Below, one piece after another: positions 53,248-61,102 of a DNA stretch of 64,000 nucleotides. The notes below the pieces were generated by a model. It searched no databases and was not told where the DNA came from. It worked only from the letters and a program-made list of their open reading frames with translations. The DNA is taken from contig DQFO01000008.1 of the NCBI GenBank assembly GCA_003525075.1, forward strand, positions 1 to 64,000, read 5' to 3'. This stretch comes from Clostridiales bacterium. Its GTDB lineage: Bacteria > Bacillota > Clostridia > TANB77 > CAG-508. Made by a program: the position numbers and the translations under genes. How positions within the stretch are numbered: the first letter of the stretch is position 1; each line of letters opens with the position of its first letter.

Positions 53248-53295
53248 AAAACAAAGAAATGCTAACATATATCAATGTCTACATCACTTTGTTTT
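53248..53295 (-). terminator. probable terminator of the 53300 gene
   Basis: 9-bp arms (AAAACAAAG / CTTTGTTTT) around a ~30-nt partly paired loop, followed by CTGTTTTTG on the minus strand. Confidence 0.45.
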
Positions 53296-53299
53296 AATT

Positions 53300-54295
53300 T
53301 TAATCTTTTACATTATAATATACTGTTTTATCATTATATGTTATTTTATAATATTCTTCTGGTAATGCTGTTATAGAGTTTATATAATATGGTATAATTG
53401 TTATCATCTGATTTCCATCTTTATCAAACATTTGATATCCTCTGTCTTTTCTCTCATAAGTTTCTGATATTTCTATTTCTTCTGTATATTCTGCATACTT
53501 TTTCTTCCTTAATTGTCGTAATACTTCATCTTTCTTTAATTTACTATTATCACTACCTGTTATTTCATCTATGTTTGCAATTATATCATTTGGTATTATT
53601 TCATCAAATTCTTTCCAGTTTTCTTCTGGGATTGATTTTGATATTTTTGTTCTTTGTTCAATTTTTACTTTATATATATTTTTTAACAAATTATTTTCAT
53701 TTCCGTTTACTTTTATTATTTTATATAAACTGCCAATTTTTACTTCATGTCCTCTTACTATATCTATAGTTGCTCTATCTTGTACATCTATCATCTCATT
53801 GCTTTGTTTTTTTTCATCATCATATACCCATTTATATAATTTAATTTCTAAGTCAAAGCTATTAATATTTGAAAAACCATTTTTGTAGTCTTGAACTGTA
53901 TATCCATATTTATTTAATTTTTCCTTATTTGTTTTTAAATTTAATGCATCTAAATCTCTTTTATAAAAACTATATAAGTTTATACTTGTTGTATCTTGTA
54001 ATCCTATCTTTTCATATGAATACAATCTTACACCATTTATATATCTAGTTGTTACTTCTATACTATAATTAGTGGTATCATTTTCATTTTTGTCAAACCT
54101 GAAATATAATTGTGGTCCTTGTTCTTCATCATATTTAATATCTGTTAAATACAATGTAATATCTTCTTTACTTATTAGTTTTACTTCTTTTCCATCATAT
54201 TTTTTTGTTACACTTATTTTTAATATTAAAACTCCTATTATAACAATTGCTATTATAATTCCTACTATTTTTAATACTGTTTTTATTTTTTCCAT
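53300..54295 (-). CDS. membrane-anchored extracytoplasmic protein
   Basis: Not recognised. 331 residues with an N-terminal membrane anchor (about 8-28) and a large outside domain rich in beta strands and charged residues (TLYLTDIKYDEEQGPQLYF, IKLYKWVYDDEKK, EISETYERKDRGYQMF). There is no lipobox Cys. AAGGAG precedes the ATG. It is single, with a terminator-like hairpin on each side. Function is unknown. Confidence 0.7.
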   Translation of the reverse strand: MEKIKTVLKIVGIIIAIVIIGVLILKISVTKKYDGKEVKLISKEDITLYLTDIKYDEEQGPQLYFRFDKNENDTTNYSIEVTTRYINGVRLYSYEKIGLQDTTSINLYSFYKRDLDALNLKTNKEKLNKYGYTVQDYKNGFSNINSFDLEIKLYKWVYDDEKKQSNEMIDVQDRATIDIVRGHEVKIGSLYKIIKVNGNENNLLKNIYKVKIEQRTKISKSIPEENWKEFDEIIPNDIIANIDEITGSDNSKLKKDEVLRQLRKKKYAEYTEEIEISETYERKDRGYQMFDKDGNQMITIIPYYINSITALPEEYYKITYNDKTVYYNVKD

Positions 54296-54365
54296 ATCCT
54301 TTTCTCCTTTTATTTTATAATTAAATTATATCATAACATGTCTAATTTAACAACTTGCCTAAGTA

Positions 54366-54400
54366 AAAAAGACTGGCATCTTTACAATGTCAGCCTTTTT
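54366..54400. terminator. terminator near the SEC-C remnant
   Basis: 14-bp arms (AAAAAGACTGGCAT / ATGTCAGCCTTTTT) with two imperfect pairs and a 7-nt loop; T run on both strands. It lies about 59 bp downstream of the SEC-C gene stop (minus strand). Confidence 0.65.
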
Positions 54401-54458
54401 ACTATTTTAATTTTTTGGTGTTTATTTCAACTTATATAAATATTAGTAACCTTTCCAA

Positions 54459-54668
54459 TTACTGGTTTTTACCACAGCAGTTTTTGTACTTTTTACCACT
54501 TCCACATGGACTGTTCCCTTCAGTATATATAGTACATATAGTATTTATAGTATTATTTGTATTTCAAGTCTTTTTCAGACAAGTAACTTTTGGTATATAT
54601 AGTATTTATTTTATTATCAGTATTTATTCCCTGCGAACATTTTGTGAACATTGTTCGCAATATTTCAT
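54459..54668 (-). pseudogene. frameshifted SEC-C zinc-motif protein
   Basis: The first codons at 54668 read MKYCEQCSQNVR. A one-base shift then opens GINTDNKINTIYTKSYLSEK and a second shift restores the original frame with NTNNTINTICTIYTEGNSPCGSGKKYKNCCGKNQ and stop at 54459. The end is a SEC-C zinc motif (SPCGSGKKYKNCCG), as at the C-terminus of SecA and many small proteins. As written, the frame has three in-frame stops. It is either a decayed gene or affected by two sequence errors. It is preceded by a promoter but no clear ribosome site. Confidence 0.55.
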
Positions 54669-54680
54669 CTTACTATATTA

Positions 54681-54709
54681 ATTATATAATTACTTATATA
54701 TAATTTCAA
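54681..54709 (-). promoter_or_regulatory. promoter of the SEC-C remnant
   Basis: Minus-strand TTGAAA and TATAAT with a 17-bp spacer. The ATG at 54668 would be only about 6 nt from the transcription start, so the mRNA would be nearly leaderless. Confidence 0.5.
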
Positions 54710-54745
54710 GTCAAAAATTCTATTTTCTTGTAATTTTATTAATCT

Positions 54746-56902
54746 TTATTGGCTTATAATATCAAGTGTATGCATTGCTCTTGTACAAGCCACATACAAT
54801 AATTTTGTATCTAAAATATTTTCACTATATTTATTAGAATCTGAAATAATAACACTATCAAACTCTAAACCTTTTGACAAATATGAAGGTATAATAATTG
54901 TTCCTCCAGTATATTTATCCAAATTTTCTGATATTAATTTTATATCAACTTCATAATTAGTAAGCTTTTTATGTAATTCTATACTTTCATCAAAGTCTTT
55001 TGTGATTACTGCAATATTTATATGTCCCGCTTCTAAGTGTGTTTTTATTATTTCATATATTTTTGATATTTTGCTATCTTCGCTATCAATTTTCCAATGT
55101 TCTATTTTATCCCCATGTCTCTCAATTGGTTGTGCTAGGATAATATTTTCATTATCAACAATTTTATTTATTATTGTATTCGCTTCATTCATAATTTCCA
55201 TAGATGTTCTATAACTCTCTTTTAAATATTCTATTGATGCTTTATTATTAAAAACTATTTGATTAAGTTTATTCCAATTATTTATTCCTTTGTAAGAATA
55301 TATCCCTTGTGATATATCTCCTAAAATGGTCATAGACATATTAGGTTTAACTATTTCTTTGAAATTATAAAATTGAAATTCTCCCAAATCTTGAGCTTCA
55401 TCAATAACAATATGTTCTAGCTTTAAATTATTAATATTCCCCAAAAATCTATTTTGGATATAAAATAATGGTGCTAAATCTTCGTATTCAACTTTTTTGC
55501 TTTTTATATTCTTTTTATATGTTTCTAAAATATATTCATATAATTCAGATTCAACATATTTATCAAATAAAATTTTATCACTTATAATTTTTTTATATAT
55601 TGATAAAACCTTTTCTATTTTAAAGTTTTTCAAATAATCTAATACTAATTTTTTTCCACCTTTAAAAAGTTGTTGCATTTCATATTCTTTTTCTTTAAAA
55701 ATTTCTAATCTTATTTCTTTTACCTTATCATCACTTAAATTTTTGTCTATATTATATAATTTACTCTTTCTCTGTTCTGACAATCTATCTATTAATTCAT
55801 TTGCAATATTACTAACTCTTTTTTGCAATATTGCTGTTAGCATTTTTTTGCTATCGTTTATCGAATTATTTTTAAAGTAATTTATAAACATATCTATAAC
55901 CTCATCATGATTAAATACTACTATATCAGAAATTTTAAAATCTCCTTTTGGCAAATTGCTTTTTAAGAATTTATCAATAAATTCATCTATTAATTCTTTA
56001 AATCTTAAAGAAGATTTGAAATTTGCAGATTTTTTTATTAAATCTGTTTTTCCATTTTGATTAACTATATTAGACAACTCAACATTTATTGGATTAATTT
56101 CAAAATTTGCATCAATGTTTTCAAGCATAAATTCTTCAAATGTTTGCTGTCTTACATAGTCTACCCCTAAATCTGGTAATACATTTGAAATATAGTCTAG
56201 AAAAAATTTATTAGGAGCAATAATTAAAAATTCATCTGGATTAAATTCTTTTTCATAAGTATATACCAAATAAGCTATTCTATGTAATGCTACTGTTGTT
56301 TTACCAGAACCTGCCACACCTTGAACAATAAGAGGATTTGACATTTTAGCTCTAATGATTTTATTTTGTTCTGACTGTATTGTAGAAATAATATTTTTAA
56401 GTCTAGCTTCAGAATTTTCATTAAGACATTCTTGTAAAAATTCATCATTTGTAGTTATATCTATATCTTGGTAATCCTTTAATATAGAATTTTCAATAGT
56501 ATAAACTCTTTTTTTGCTTAAGTCGCCTTTTATTATTCCATCTGGACATTCATATTTAACTTTTCCTAATTGTCCATCATAATATATACTTGCAATTGGT
56601 GCTCTCCAATCTGTAACTATTACATCATATTTATCATTTAAAATTCCTGTTTTACCAATATAAATTTTTCTTTCATTGTTAGCATTGTTTTCTTTAAAAT
56701 CAATTCGAGCAAAATATGGTATAGAAATTGCTTTATTTAAATTTTTTAACTTATTGCTATATTCTTTACTCATATTTTGAATATATTGTTCATCGGCATT
56801 TCCTTTTAATAAATTACTATACAATATTTCATATTCTTTTATATTGTTTTTCACAATTTCTATTGTATCAGATACTCTTTTTATTTCCTCATTATCTATC
56901 AT
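54746..56902 (-). CDS. HelD-like superfamily 1 helicase
   Basis: 718 residues. It has Walker A GVAGSGKTTVALHR, motif II IDEAQDLGEFQF and motif VI LYVACTRAMHTLDI of the UvrD/HelD superfamily, and an N-terminal helical region (DTIEIVKNNIKEYE...MSKEYSNKL) before the ATPase. B. subtilis HelD releases stalled RNA polymerase from DNA; this one is shorter and its exact role is uncertain. I chose the ATG at 56902 because GGAAAAG lies upstream; the in-frame ATG at 56959 has no ribosome site. No terminator is clear after it. Confidence 0.85.
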   Translation of the reverse strand: MIDNEEIKRVSDTIEIVKNNIKEYEILYSNLLKGNADEQYIQNMSKEYSNKLKNLNKAISIPYFARIDFKENNANNERKIYIGKTGILNDKYDVIVTDWRAPIASIYYDGQLGKVKYECPDGIIKGDLSKKRVYTIENSILKDYQDIDITTNDEFLQECLNENSEARLKNIISTIQSEQNKIIRAKMSNPLIVQGVAGSGKTTVALHRIAYLVYTYEKEFNPDEFLIIAPNKFFLDYISNVLPDLGVDYVRQQTFEEFMLENIDANFEINPINVELSNIVNQNGKTDLIKKSANFKSSLRFKELIDEFIDKFLKSNLPKGDFKISDIVVFNHDEVIDMFINYFKNNSINDSKKMLTAILQKRVSNIANELIDRLSEQRKSKLYNIDKNLSDDKVKEIRLEIFKEKEYEMQQLFKGGKKLVLDYLKNFKIEKVLSIYKKIISDKILFDKYVESELYEYILETYKKNIKSKKVEYEDLAPLFYIQNRFLGNINNLKLEHIVIDEAQDLGEFQFYNFKEIVKPNMSMTILGDISQGIYSYKGINNWNKLNQIVFNNKASIEYLKESYRTSMEIMNEANTIINKIVDNENIILAQPIERHGDKIEHWKIDSEDSKISKIYEIIKTHLEAGHINIAVITKDFDESIELHKKLTNYEVDIKLISENLDKYTGGTIIIPSYLSKGLEFDSVIISDSNKYSENILDTKLLYVACTRAMHTLDIISQ

Positions 56903-56998
56903 TTTCTTTTCCAATCTATATAACTTCTTTTTAACTAAAATATAATACCATTTTTTCATAGATTTTGCAATTGTTTTGAACCTTTTTTCTACTAAAAC

Positions 56999-57027
56999 TT
57001 GAGAAAATCAATATTTTATGTTATAAT
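56999..57027 (+). promoter_or_regulatory. promoter of the pyrophosphatase-like gene
   Basis: TTGAGA and TATAAT with a 17-bp spacer, 46 bp before the start. Confidence 0.65.
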
Positions 57028-57073
57028 TTCTATATATTTAAGCAAAAGTTATCATAATATTAGGAGGATTAAA

Positions 57074-57412
57074 ATGGACGATTTCAAAAAATATATTGGC
57101 AAAAAAATAACTGTAACAATAGACAGAAAAATGGGTTCAAAGCATCCAAAATGGGGATTTATCTATCCGAATAACTATGGATATATTCCTAACACAATAA
57201 GTGGCGACGGTGAAGAACTGGATGCCTATGTTCTTGGAGTTTTCGAACCTGTTGAGTCATTTGAAGGCATTTGTATTGCAGTACTGCACCGTTTGACGGA
57301 TGATGATGACAAGCTCATAGTCGTTCCTGAAGACGTTAATTATACAGATGAACAAATTAATGCTCTCACAGAATATCAAGAAAGATTTTTCAAACATATT
57401 ATTATTAGATAG
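57074..57412 (+). CDS. short inorganic pyrophosphatase-family protein
   Basis: 112 residues, much shorter than typical family I pyrophosphatase (~175). It keeps WGFIYPNNYGYIPNT, GDGEELDAYV and DDDKLIVVP, which align with the metal-binding Asp set, but lacks the N-terminal Lys/Glu pair and the C-terminal Tyr-Lys of the E. coli enzyme. This short subfamily is seen in other Clostridia. I chose the ATG at 57074 because AGGAGG lies 6 nt upstream. It is a single-gene unit; codon use is richer in GC than the neighbours. Activity on PPi is plausible but unproven. Confidence 0.8.
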   Translation: MDDFKKYIGKKITVTIDRKMGSKHPKWGFIYPNNYGYIPNTISGDGEELDAYVLGVFEPVESFEGICIAVLHRLTDDDDKLIVVPEDVNYTDEQINALTEYQERFFKHIIIR

Positions 57413-57427
57413 CTTTTTATTTAAAAT

Positions 57428-57456
57428 CCTCACTTATTTTATTAAATTAAGTGAGG
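57428..57456 (+). terminator. terminator of the pyrophosphatase-like gene
   Basis: 9-bp arms (CCTCACTTA / TAAGTGAGG) with an 11-nt loop, then TATTTTTGTT. Confidence 0.75.
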
Positions 57457-57496
57457 TATTTTTGTTATTCTAGTCACCATAATAACTTTCCATTTA

Positions 57497-57525
57497 TTGA
57501 CAAATTAGTTTAAATATAGTATAAT
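57497..57525 (+). promoter_or_regulatory. promoter of the guanylate-kinase-like gene
   Basis: Exact TTGACA and TATAAT with a 17-bp spacer, 33 bp before the start. Confidence 0.7.
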
Positions 57526-57558
57526 TGTACTATATTATTTATAGAAGGATGTTAAGAA

Positions 57559-58329
57559 ATGAAAAAATTTGATGTAATAAAGAGAGGTAATGATCAAATT
57601 CTTGTAATATCTGGTGCAAGTGGTGTTGGCAAAACTACAACATGTGCATTACTTGGTATGTTATACCCTGCTAATTATGTACATATTCCTTTCGACAGAA
57701 GTAGAGCATCAAGACCTGGAGAGTTTGGTTCAAGGCATGTCGATTTAGATATAATGCAGGAAAAATATGATTCTGGAGAATATTTTAACATTGCTCCTGT
57801 AACACATGGTGGATTTGCTGCGATTAGAACCTCAGATATACAAAAAGCATTTTCAGAAGGAAAAATTGCAGTATTAGAATATCCAATAGAACAAATAGAT
57901 GTATTAGAAAAAACTTTTTCAAATGCTCAAGTAACTGGTGTTGAATTAGTTGCGCCATCTGAAAAAGAGCGATTTAGAAGACTAAAAAAGGATCATAAAT
58001 ATACAGACCATCGTATTGAAAGTGATAAGTTCGGCTCTGGTAGAATTGATAGATATAAAAATGATGATTTGCTTACTTTAGATGACCATAATTTAGTATT
58101 GATTACTGAAAGAGATAGACTTGGAGATACTGTATATGAAATTCATCGTTATATGAAAATACAAACTCTTACATTATCTAAGCTACAAAAAATAGAAAAA
58201 GATGATGGTATTAGTGGTGTTCAAAGTTTTTTAAAATCTCTTCGCGTTCCAAAACATGATTATACTCAATCTGAGCATTATGAATTTTTAGAAAATAAAT
58301 TACCAAAAACAGAAGATTTTGAGAGATAA
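57559..58329 (+). CDS. guanylate-kinase-like P-loop protein
   Basis: 256 residues. The P-loop is GASGVGKTTT near residue 20; RSRASRPGEFGSRHVDLD, EKYDSGEYFNIAPVTHGGFAAI and AFSEGKIAVLEYPIEQI align with the guanylate kinase fold. It is longer than Gmk (~205), with a C-terminal helical extension from about residue 205. Whether it phosphorylates GMP is unknown. It stands divergent-convergent to the kinase/radical SAM operon and may belong to the same system. AAGGA lies before the ATG. Confidence 0.75.
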   Translation: MKKFDVIKRGNDQILVISGASGVGKTTTCALLGMLYPANYVHIPFDRSRASRPGEFGSRHVDLDIMQEKYDSGEYFNIAPVTHGGFAAIRTSDIQKAFSEGKIAVLEYPIEQIDVLEKTFSNAQVTGVELVAPSEKERFRRLKKDHKYTDHRIESDKFGSGRIDRYKNDDLLTLDDHNLVLITERDRLGDTVYEIHRYMKIQTLTLSKLQKIEKDDGISGVQSFLKSLRVPKHDYTQSEHYEFLENKLPKTEDFER

Positions 58330-58349
58330 ATACTCTCAAAATCTTCTGT
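58309..58349. terminator. 17-bp bidirectional terminator
   Basis: 17-bp perfect arms (ACAGAAGATTTTGAGAG and its complement) with a 7-nt loop. It covers the last codons and stop of the guanylate-kinase-like gene and ends the minus-strand operon. CTTTT follows on the plus strand. Confidence 0.8.
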
Positions 58350-58353
58350 CTTT

Positions 58354-58962
58354 TCACATATCTTTCAAAAAATTATTATCATTAATTATTACATTAATTG
58401 TTTGTTCTAAATCAATATCAGTAGTATCAATAGTCTTAGTATTAGGAAAGTATTCCAATACTATTTTTTTATAAATTTGCTCTCTTCGTTCAAATTTATC
58501 AGTATCCATAATTAACTTATCTGAACCAGTAATCTCATTACCTGATTTTGCTCTTGCTTGAAATCTTTTTATTCTTTCATTCATACTTACAGTAATATAA
58601 AATGAATCCATTTCTGGATATTTTTTTAATAATTCTTTTAATATAATTATTTCTTCTTCATCCTGTTTATCGTTTTTTTCAATTTTGCCAGCTAAATATT
58701 TTATTATCCATAACGAATCTAGTAGTATTAATCCATTTTCTTTATATTCTTTTATATCCTTTTGTATATTTTCTTGAAGTAGTGGTTTCCATTCTTCTGG
58801 AGATAACCATGTGTCTCTTTTTCTTACATTTTCTATTAAATCAATTGGAGTTAAGAATTTCTTTTTAATACTAAATTTACTTGGCATTTTTTCATTTATA
58901 CCATTAATAATAGTTGTTTTTCCTGAAAAATCCATTCCACTAAACAATTTAATTTTAGACAT
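58354..58962 (-). CDS. thymidylate/deoxynucleoside kinase-like P-loop protein (1)
   Basis: 202 residues with a P-loop GMDFSGKTTI near residue 10, and LILLDSLWIIKYLAG and FYITVSMNERIKRFQARAK as the later core and lid region of the dNK/TMPK fold. It is too divergent to call a true Tmk. AAAAGGA lies 9 nt before the ATG. It is the last gene of the operon, 5 bp after the second kinase-like gene. Confidence 0.72.
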   Translation of the reverse strand: MSKIKLFSGMDFSGKTTIINGINEKMPSKFSIKKKFLTPIDLIENVRKRDTWLSPEEWKPLLQENIQKDIKEYKENGLILLDSLWIIKYLAGKIEKNDKQDEEEIIILKELLKKYPEMDSFYITVSMNERIKRFQARAKSGNEITGSDKLIMDTDKFERREQIYKKIVLEYFPNTKTIDTTDIDLEQTINVIINDNNFLKDM

Positions 58963-58967
58963 GTCTT

Positions 58968-59606
58968 TTATTCCTTTTCTATCTTATTTTTTATAAATTC
59001 TAATATTTTATCTATCCCTTGCTCTACTGATAAATCTGAAGATGTATCAATTATTATATTATCTTCCAATTCATTTGCTTTATTTACAAGTTCATTATAT
59101 ACAATTTTAAAAAATTCAGGATTATCTCTATAAAAGTCATGTACTGGTGATTCTTTACTTTGAGCCATTCTTTCCTTTATTATTTCAAATGGTGGAATAC
59201 AAAACACACTTAATGATGGCTCAATTAATATATCGTTTTCTACAAATGCTTTTGGTATATCATAAATATTATAATCAGTTTTAATGTAATCTCCATATGC
59301 TTTTATATATGTTGTTATTGCATCAAAATATCTATCTTGTAACACAATTGTATTTTTCTTTGCCAAATAAGGTTTAATAATATTTTTAGTATTTATTATT
59401 AGATCAGTAAAAAAATATGAAACAGTAATTGGCATATCTTTTTTCCCTAAATTCTGTTTAAACTTTTTTCCTAAATCAGTATATGTCATTGCACCATGAT
59501 TATATACAGTTTCATATCCTAATTCTTTTATTCTTTCACTTAATAATTTGGTTGTTGTTGTCTTTCCACTACAACATATTCCTTCAAATACTATAAAATT
59601 ATTCAT
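58968..59606 (-). CDS. thymidylate kinase-like P-loop protein (2)
   Basis: 212 residues. The P-loop is GICCSGKTTTTKLL; VLQDRYFDAITTYIKAYGDY and SLSVFCIPPFEIIKERM match the TMPK core (DRY...) and lid. It is closer to true TMPK than its neighbour but still divergent, so substrate is uncertain. TAGGAG precedes the ATG. It is in the same operon as the CYTH and radical SAM genes. Confidence 0.75.
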   Translation of the reverse strand: MNNFIVFEGICCSGKTTTTKLLSERIKELGYETVYNHGAMTYTDLGKKFKQNLGKKDMPITVSYFFTDLIINTKNIIKPYLAKKNTIVLQDRYFDAITTYIKAYGDYIKTDYNIYDIPKAFVENDILIEPSLSVFCIPPFEIIKERMAQSKESPVHDFYRDNPEFFKIVYNELVNKANELEDNIIIDTSSDLSVEQGIDKILEFIKNKIEKE

Positions 59607-59614
59607 TTTTACTC

Positions 59615-60274
59615 CTATCTGTTATTTAAAACAGTATATCCTCTAAAATATTTGCTGTCTTTTGTTAGTTCTATTGGAAGTTGTGCATTTGAAATCAAGT
59701 TATTAACTTTTATCAAATGCCTATCATAATCATAATCTACATTTGTTGTATTTGGATTTTTCCAATCTTCTATTTCAAGCATTTCTTCGTAAACTGAATT
59801 TGATTCATCTTTTTCAAAATATTTAACTTTGTCATAAGAGACATATAAACGATCACCATCTTTTTCCACTATGCTCACTTCTCTTTTCATATTTGCAAAT
59901 AATTTTATGTTTAATTGACCTTTTACATCTATATTTAATTCTTTAATAAATTCATTTACATCTTTATATTGACCTCTTAATTTAGTTCCAAGCTCCAGTT
60001 TAGATACATAAGGTTTTTGGGGATTACATTTGTTTGTCTTGTATAAAAAACCTTTAAATTGTTCGGTAACCATATTGCTACCTCTCATAACATCTCCTCT
60101 TTTTAATATAGAAAAATCATTATCATCATAGTAAGTTTCGTGTTTTTCTTTTTCAAAACTTTCAACTAATTTATATCCATTTTCGCAAAGAAATTCAAGA
60201 AATTGTTTTGAAGTATATTTTTCATTCTTCTTTATTAAATATTTAAGTTCTCTTTCATAATTTTCAAATTCCAT
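59615..60274 (-). CDS. CYTH/triphosphate tunnel metalloenzyme-like protein
   Basis: 219 residues with an N-terminal ERELKYLIKK (the ExExK-type metal-binding strand of CYTH proteins), HETYYDDNDFSILKRGDVMR, and acidic strands YEEMLEIEDW near the C-terminus, then TKDSKYFRGYTVL. CYTH proteins act on triphosphates (adenylate cyclase, thiamine triphosphatase, polyphosphate). The target here is unknown. AGAGGT lies 7 nt before the ATG. Confidence 0.68.
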   Translation of the reverse strand: MEFENYERELKYLIKKNEKYTSKQFLEFLCENGYKLVESFEKEKHETYYDDNDFSILKRGDVMRGSNMVTEQFKGFLYKTNKCNPQKPYVSKLELGTKLRGQYKDVNEFIKELNIDVKGQLNIKLFANMKREVSIVEKDGDRLYVSYDKVKYFEKDESNSVYEEMLEIEDWKNPNTTNVDYDYDRHLIKVNNLISNAQLPIELTKDSKYFRGYTVLNNR

Positions 60275-60295
60275 ATAAAATACCTCTTTTCAATT

Positions 60296-61090
60296 TTATT
60301 TAACACTTATAAATACTCCTGTTTCTCTTGGAATACTTATAGCACCATCTTTTATTCTTATATCTTCAAAATAATTATATAAATTTAATAAACTTTCATC
60401 CGAATAACCTGAAATAGATTTAGTTGATTTCAACCATTCTATCAAGTCTTGTGTATTAGTTATTGCAAGTATATTTTCATAATCAAATCTTTGCACATTT
60501 TCAAAGTATTTGCCTAAAATTTCACAACCATTTTGAAGATTAAAAGGTAACTGTTCTGTAAATGCAGTAGATGTCGGCTCAAATCTTACTATCGCATTAT
60601 GTAGAAATGGTCTCATTCCACCATTACCATCTGTTGCAGAATAAAATACTCCATTGTCTTTCAATACTCTTTTTACTTCTAGTAATGCTTTATTTAAATC
60701 TGGTACATGAAATAACATATGGTTTGCAATTACAATATCAAATGTTTCATCTTCAAACGGAATTTCTTGTATATCAATTTTTTTAATTGAAACATTTTCA
60801 TTTGCAGAAAATTTTTCTCTAACTAAATCTAACATACCTTCTGAAAAATCTGATAATACTAAACTACAACCATCTGGCAAAGTTTCAATTTTTCCTTCCC
60901 AATGACTTCCATTTCCACATCCTAATTCTAATATTTTCATATTTTTTTTAAAAACATATTTATCAAATAACCAATCTGCAAATTTATACTTATTAGTGGT
61001 GTATTTTTTATAAAAATTAATCCTCATAGCTAAATTTTTATCATTTGAAAATTGATTTTTAACATTTTTAGTTACATTCATAATTGCCAT
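60296..61090 (-). CDS. SAM-dependent class I methyltransferase
   Basis: 264 residues with motif I LELGCGNGSHWEG, an acidic SDFSEGML, DIQEIPFEDETFDIVIANHMLFHV and LKDNGVFYSATDG. It is a UbiE/Methyltransf_11-type fold; the substrate is unknown. AGGAGG lies 7 nt before the ATG. It is 12 bp after the B12 radical SAM gene. Confidence 0.88.
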   Translation of the reverse strand: MAIMNVTKNVKNQFSNDKNLAMRINFYKKYTTNKYKFADWLFDKYVFKKNMKILELGCGNGSHWEGKIETLPDGCSLVLSDFSEGMLDLVREKFSANENVSIKKIDIQEIPFEDETFDIVIANHMLFHVPDLNKALLEVKRVLKDNGVFYSATDGNGGMRPFLHNAIVRFEPTSTAFTEQLPFNLQNGCEILGKYFENVQRFDYENILAITNTQDLIEWLKSTKSISGYSDESLLNLYNYFEDIRIKDGAISIPRETGVFISVK

Positions 61091-61102
61091 ATATATACCT
61101 CC

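Noticed and set aside
54540..54625. Repeated AGTATWTATAGTA-like words as a tandem repeat or CRISPR-like array
   Set aside because: The words are irregular and AT-rich, and fall within the frameshifted SEC-C gene; no fixed repeat or spacer length.
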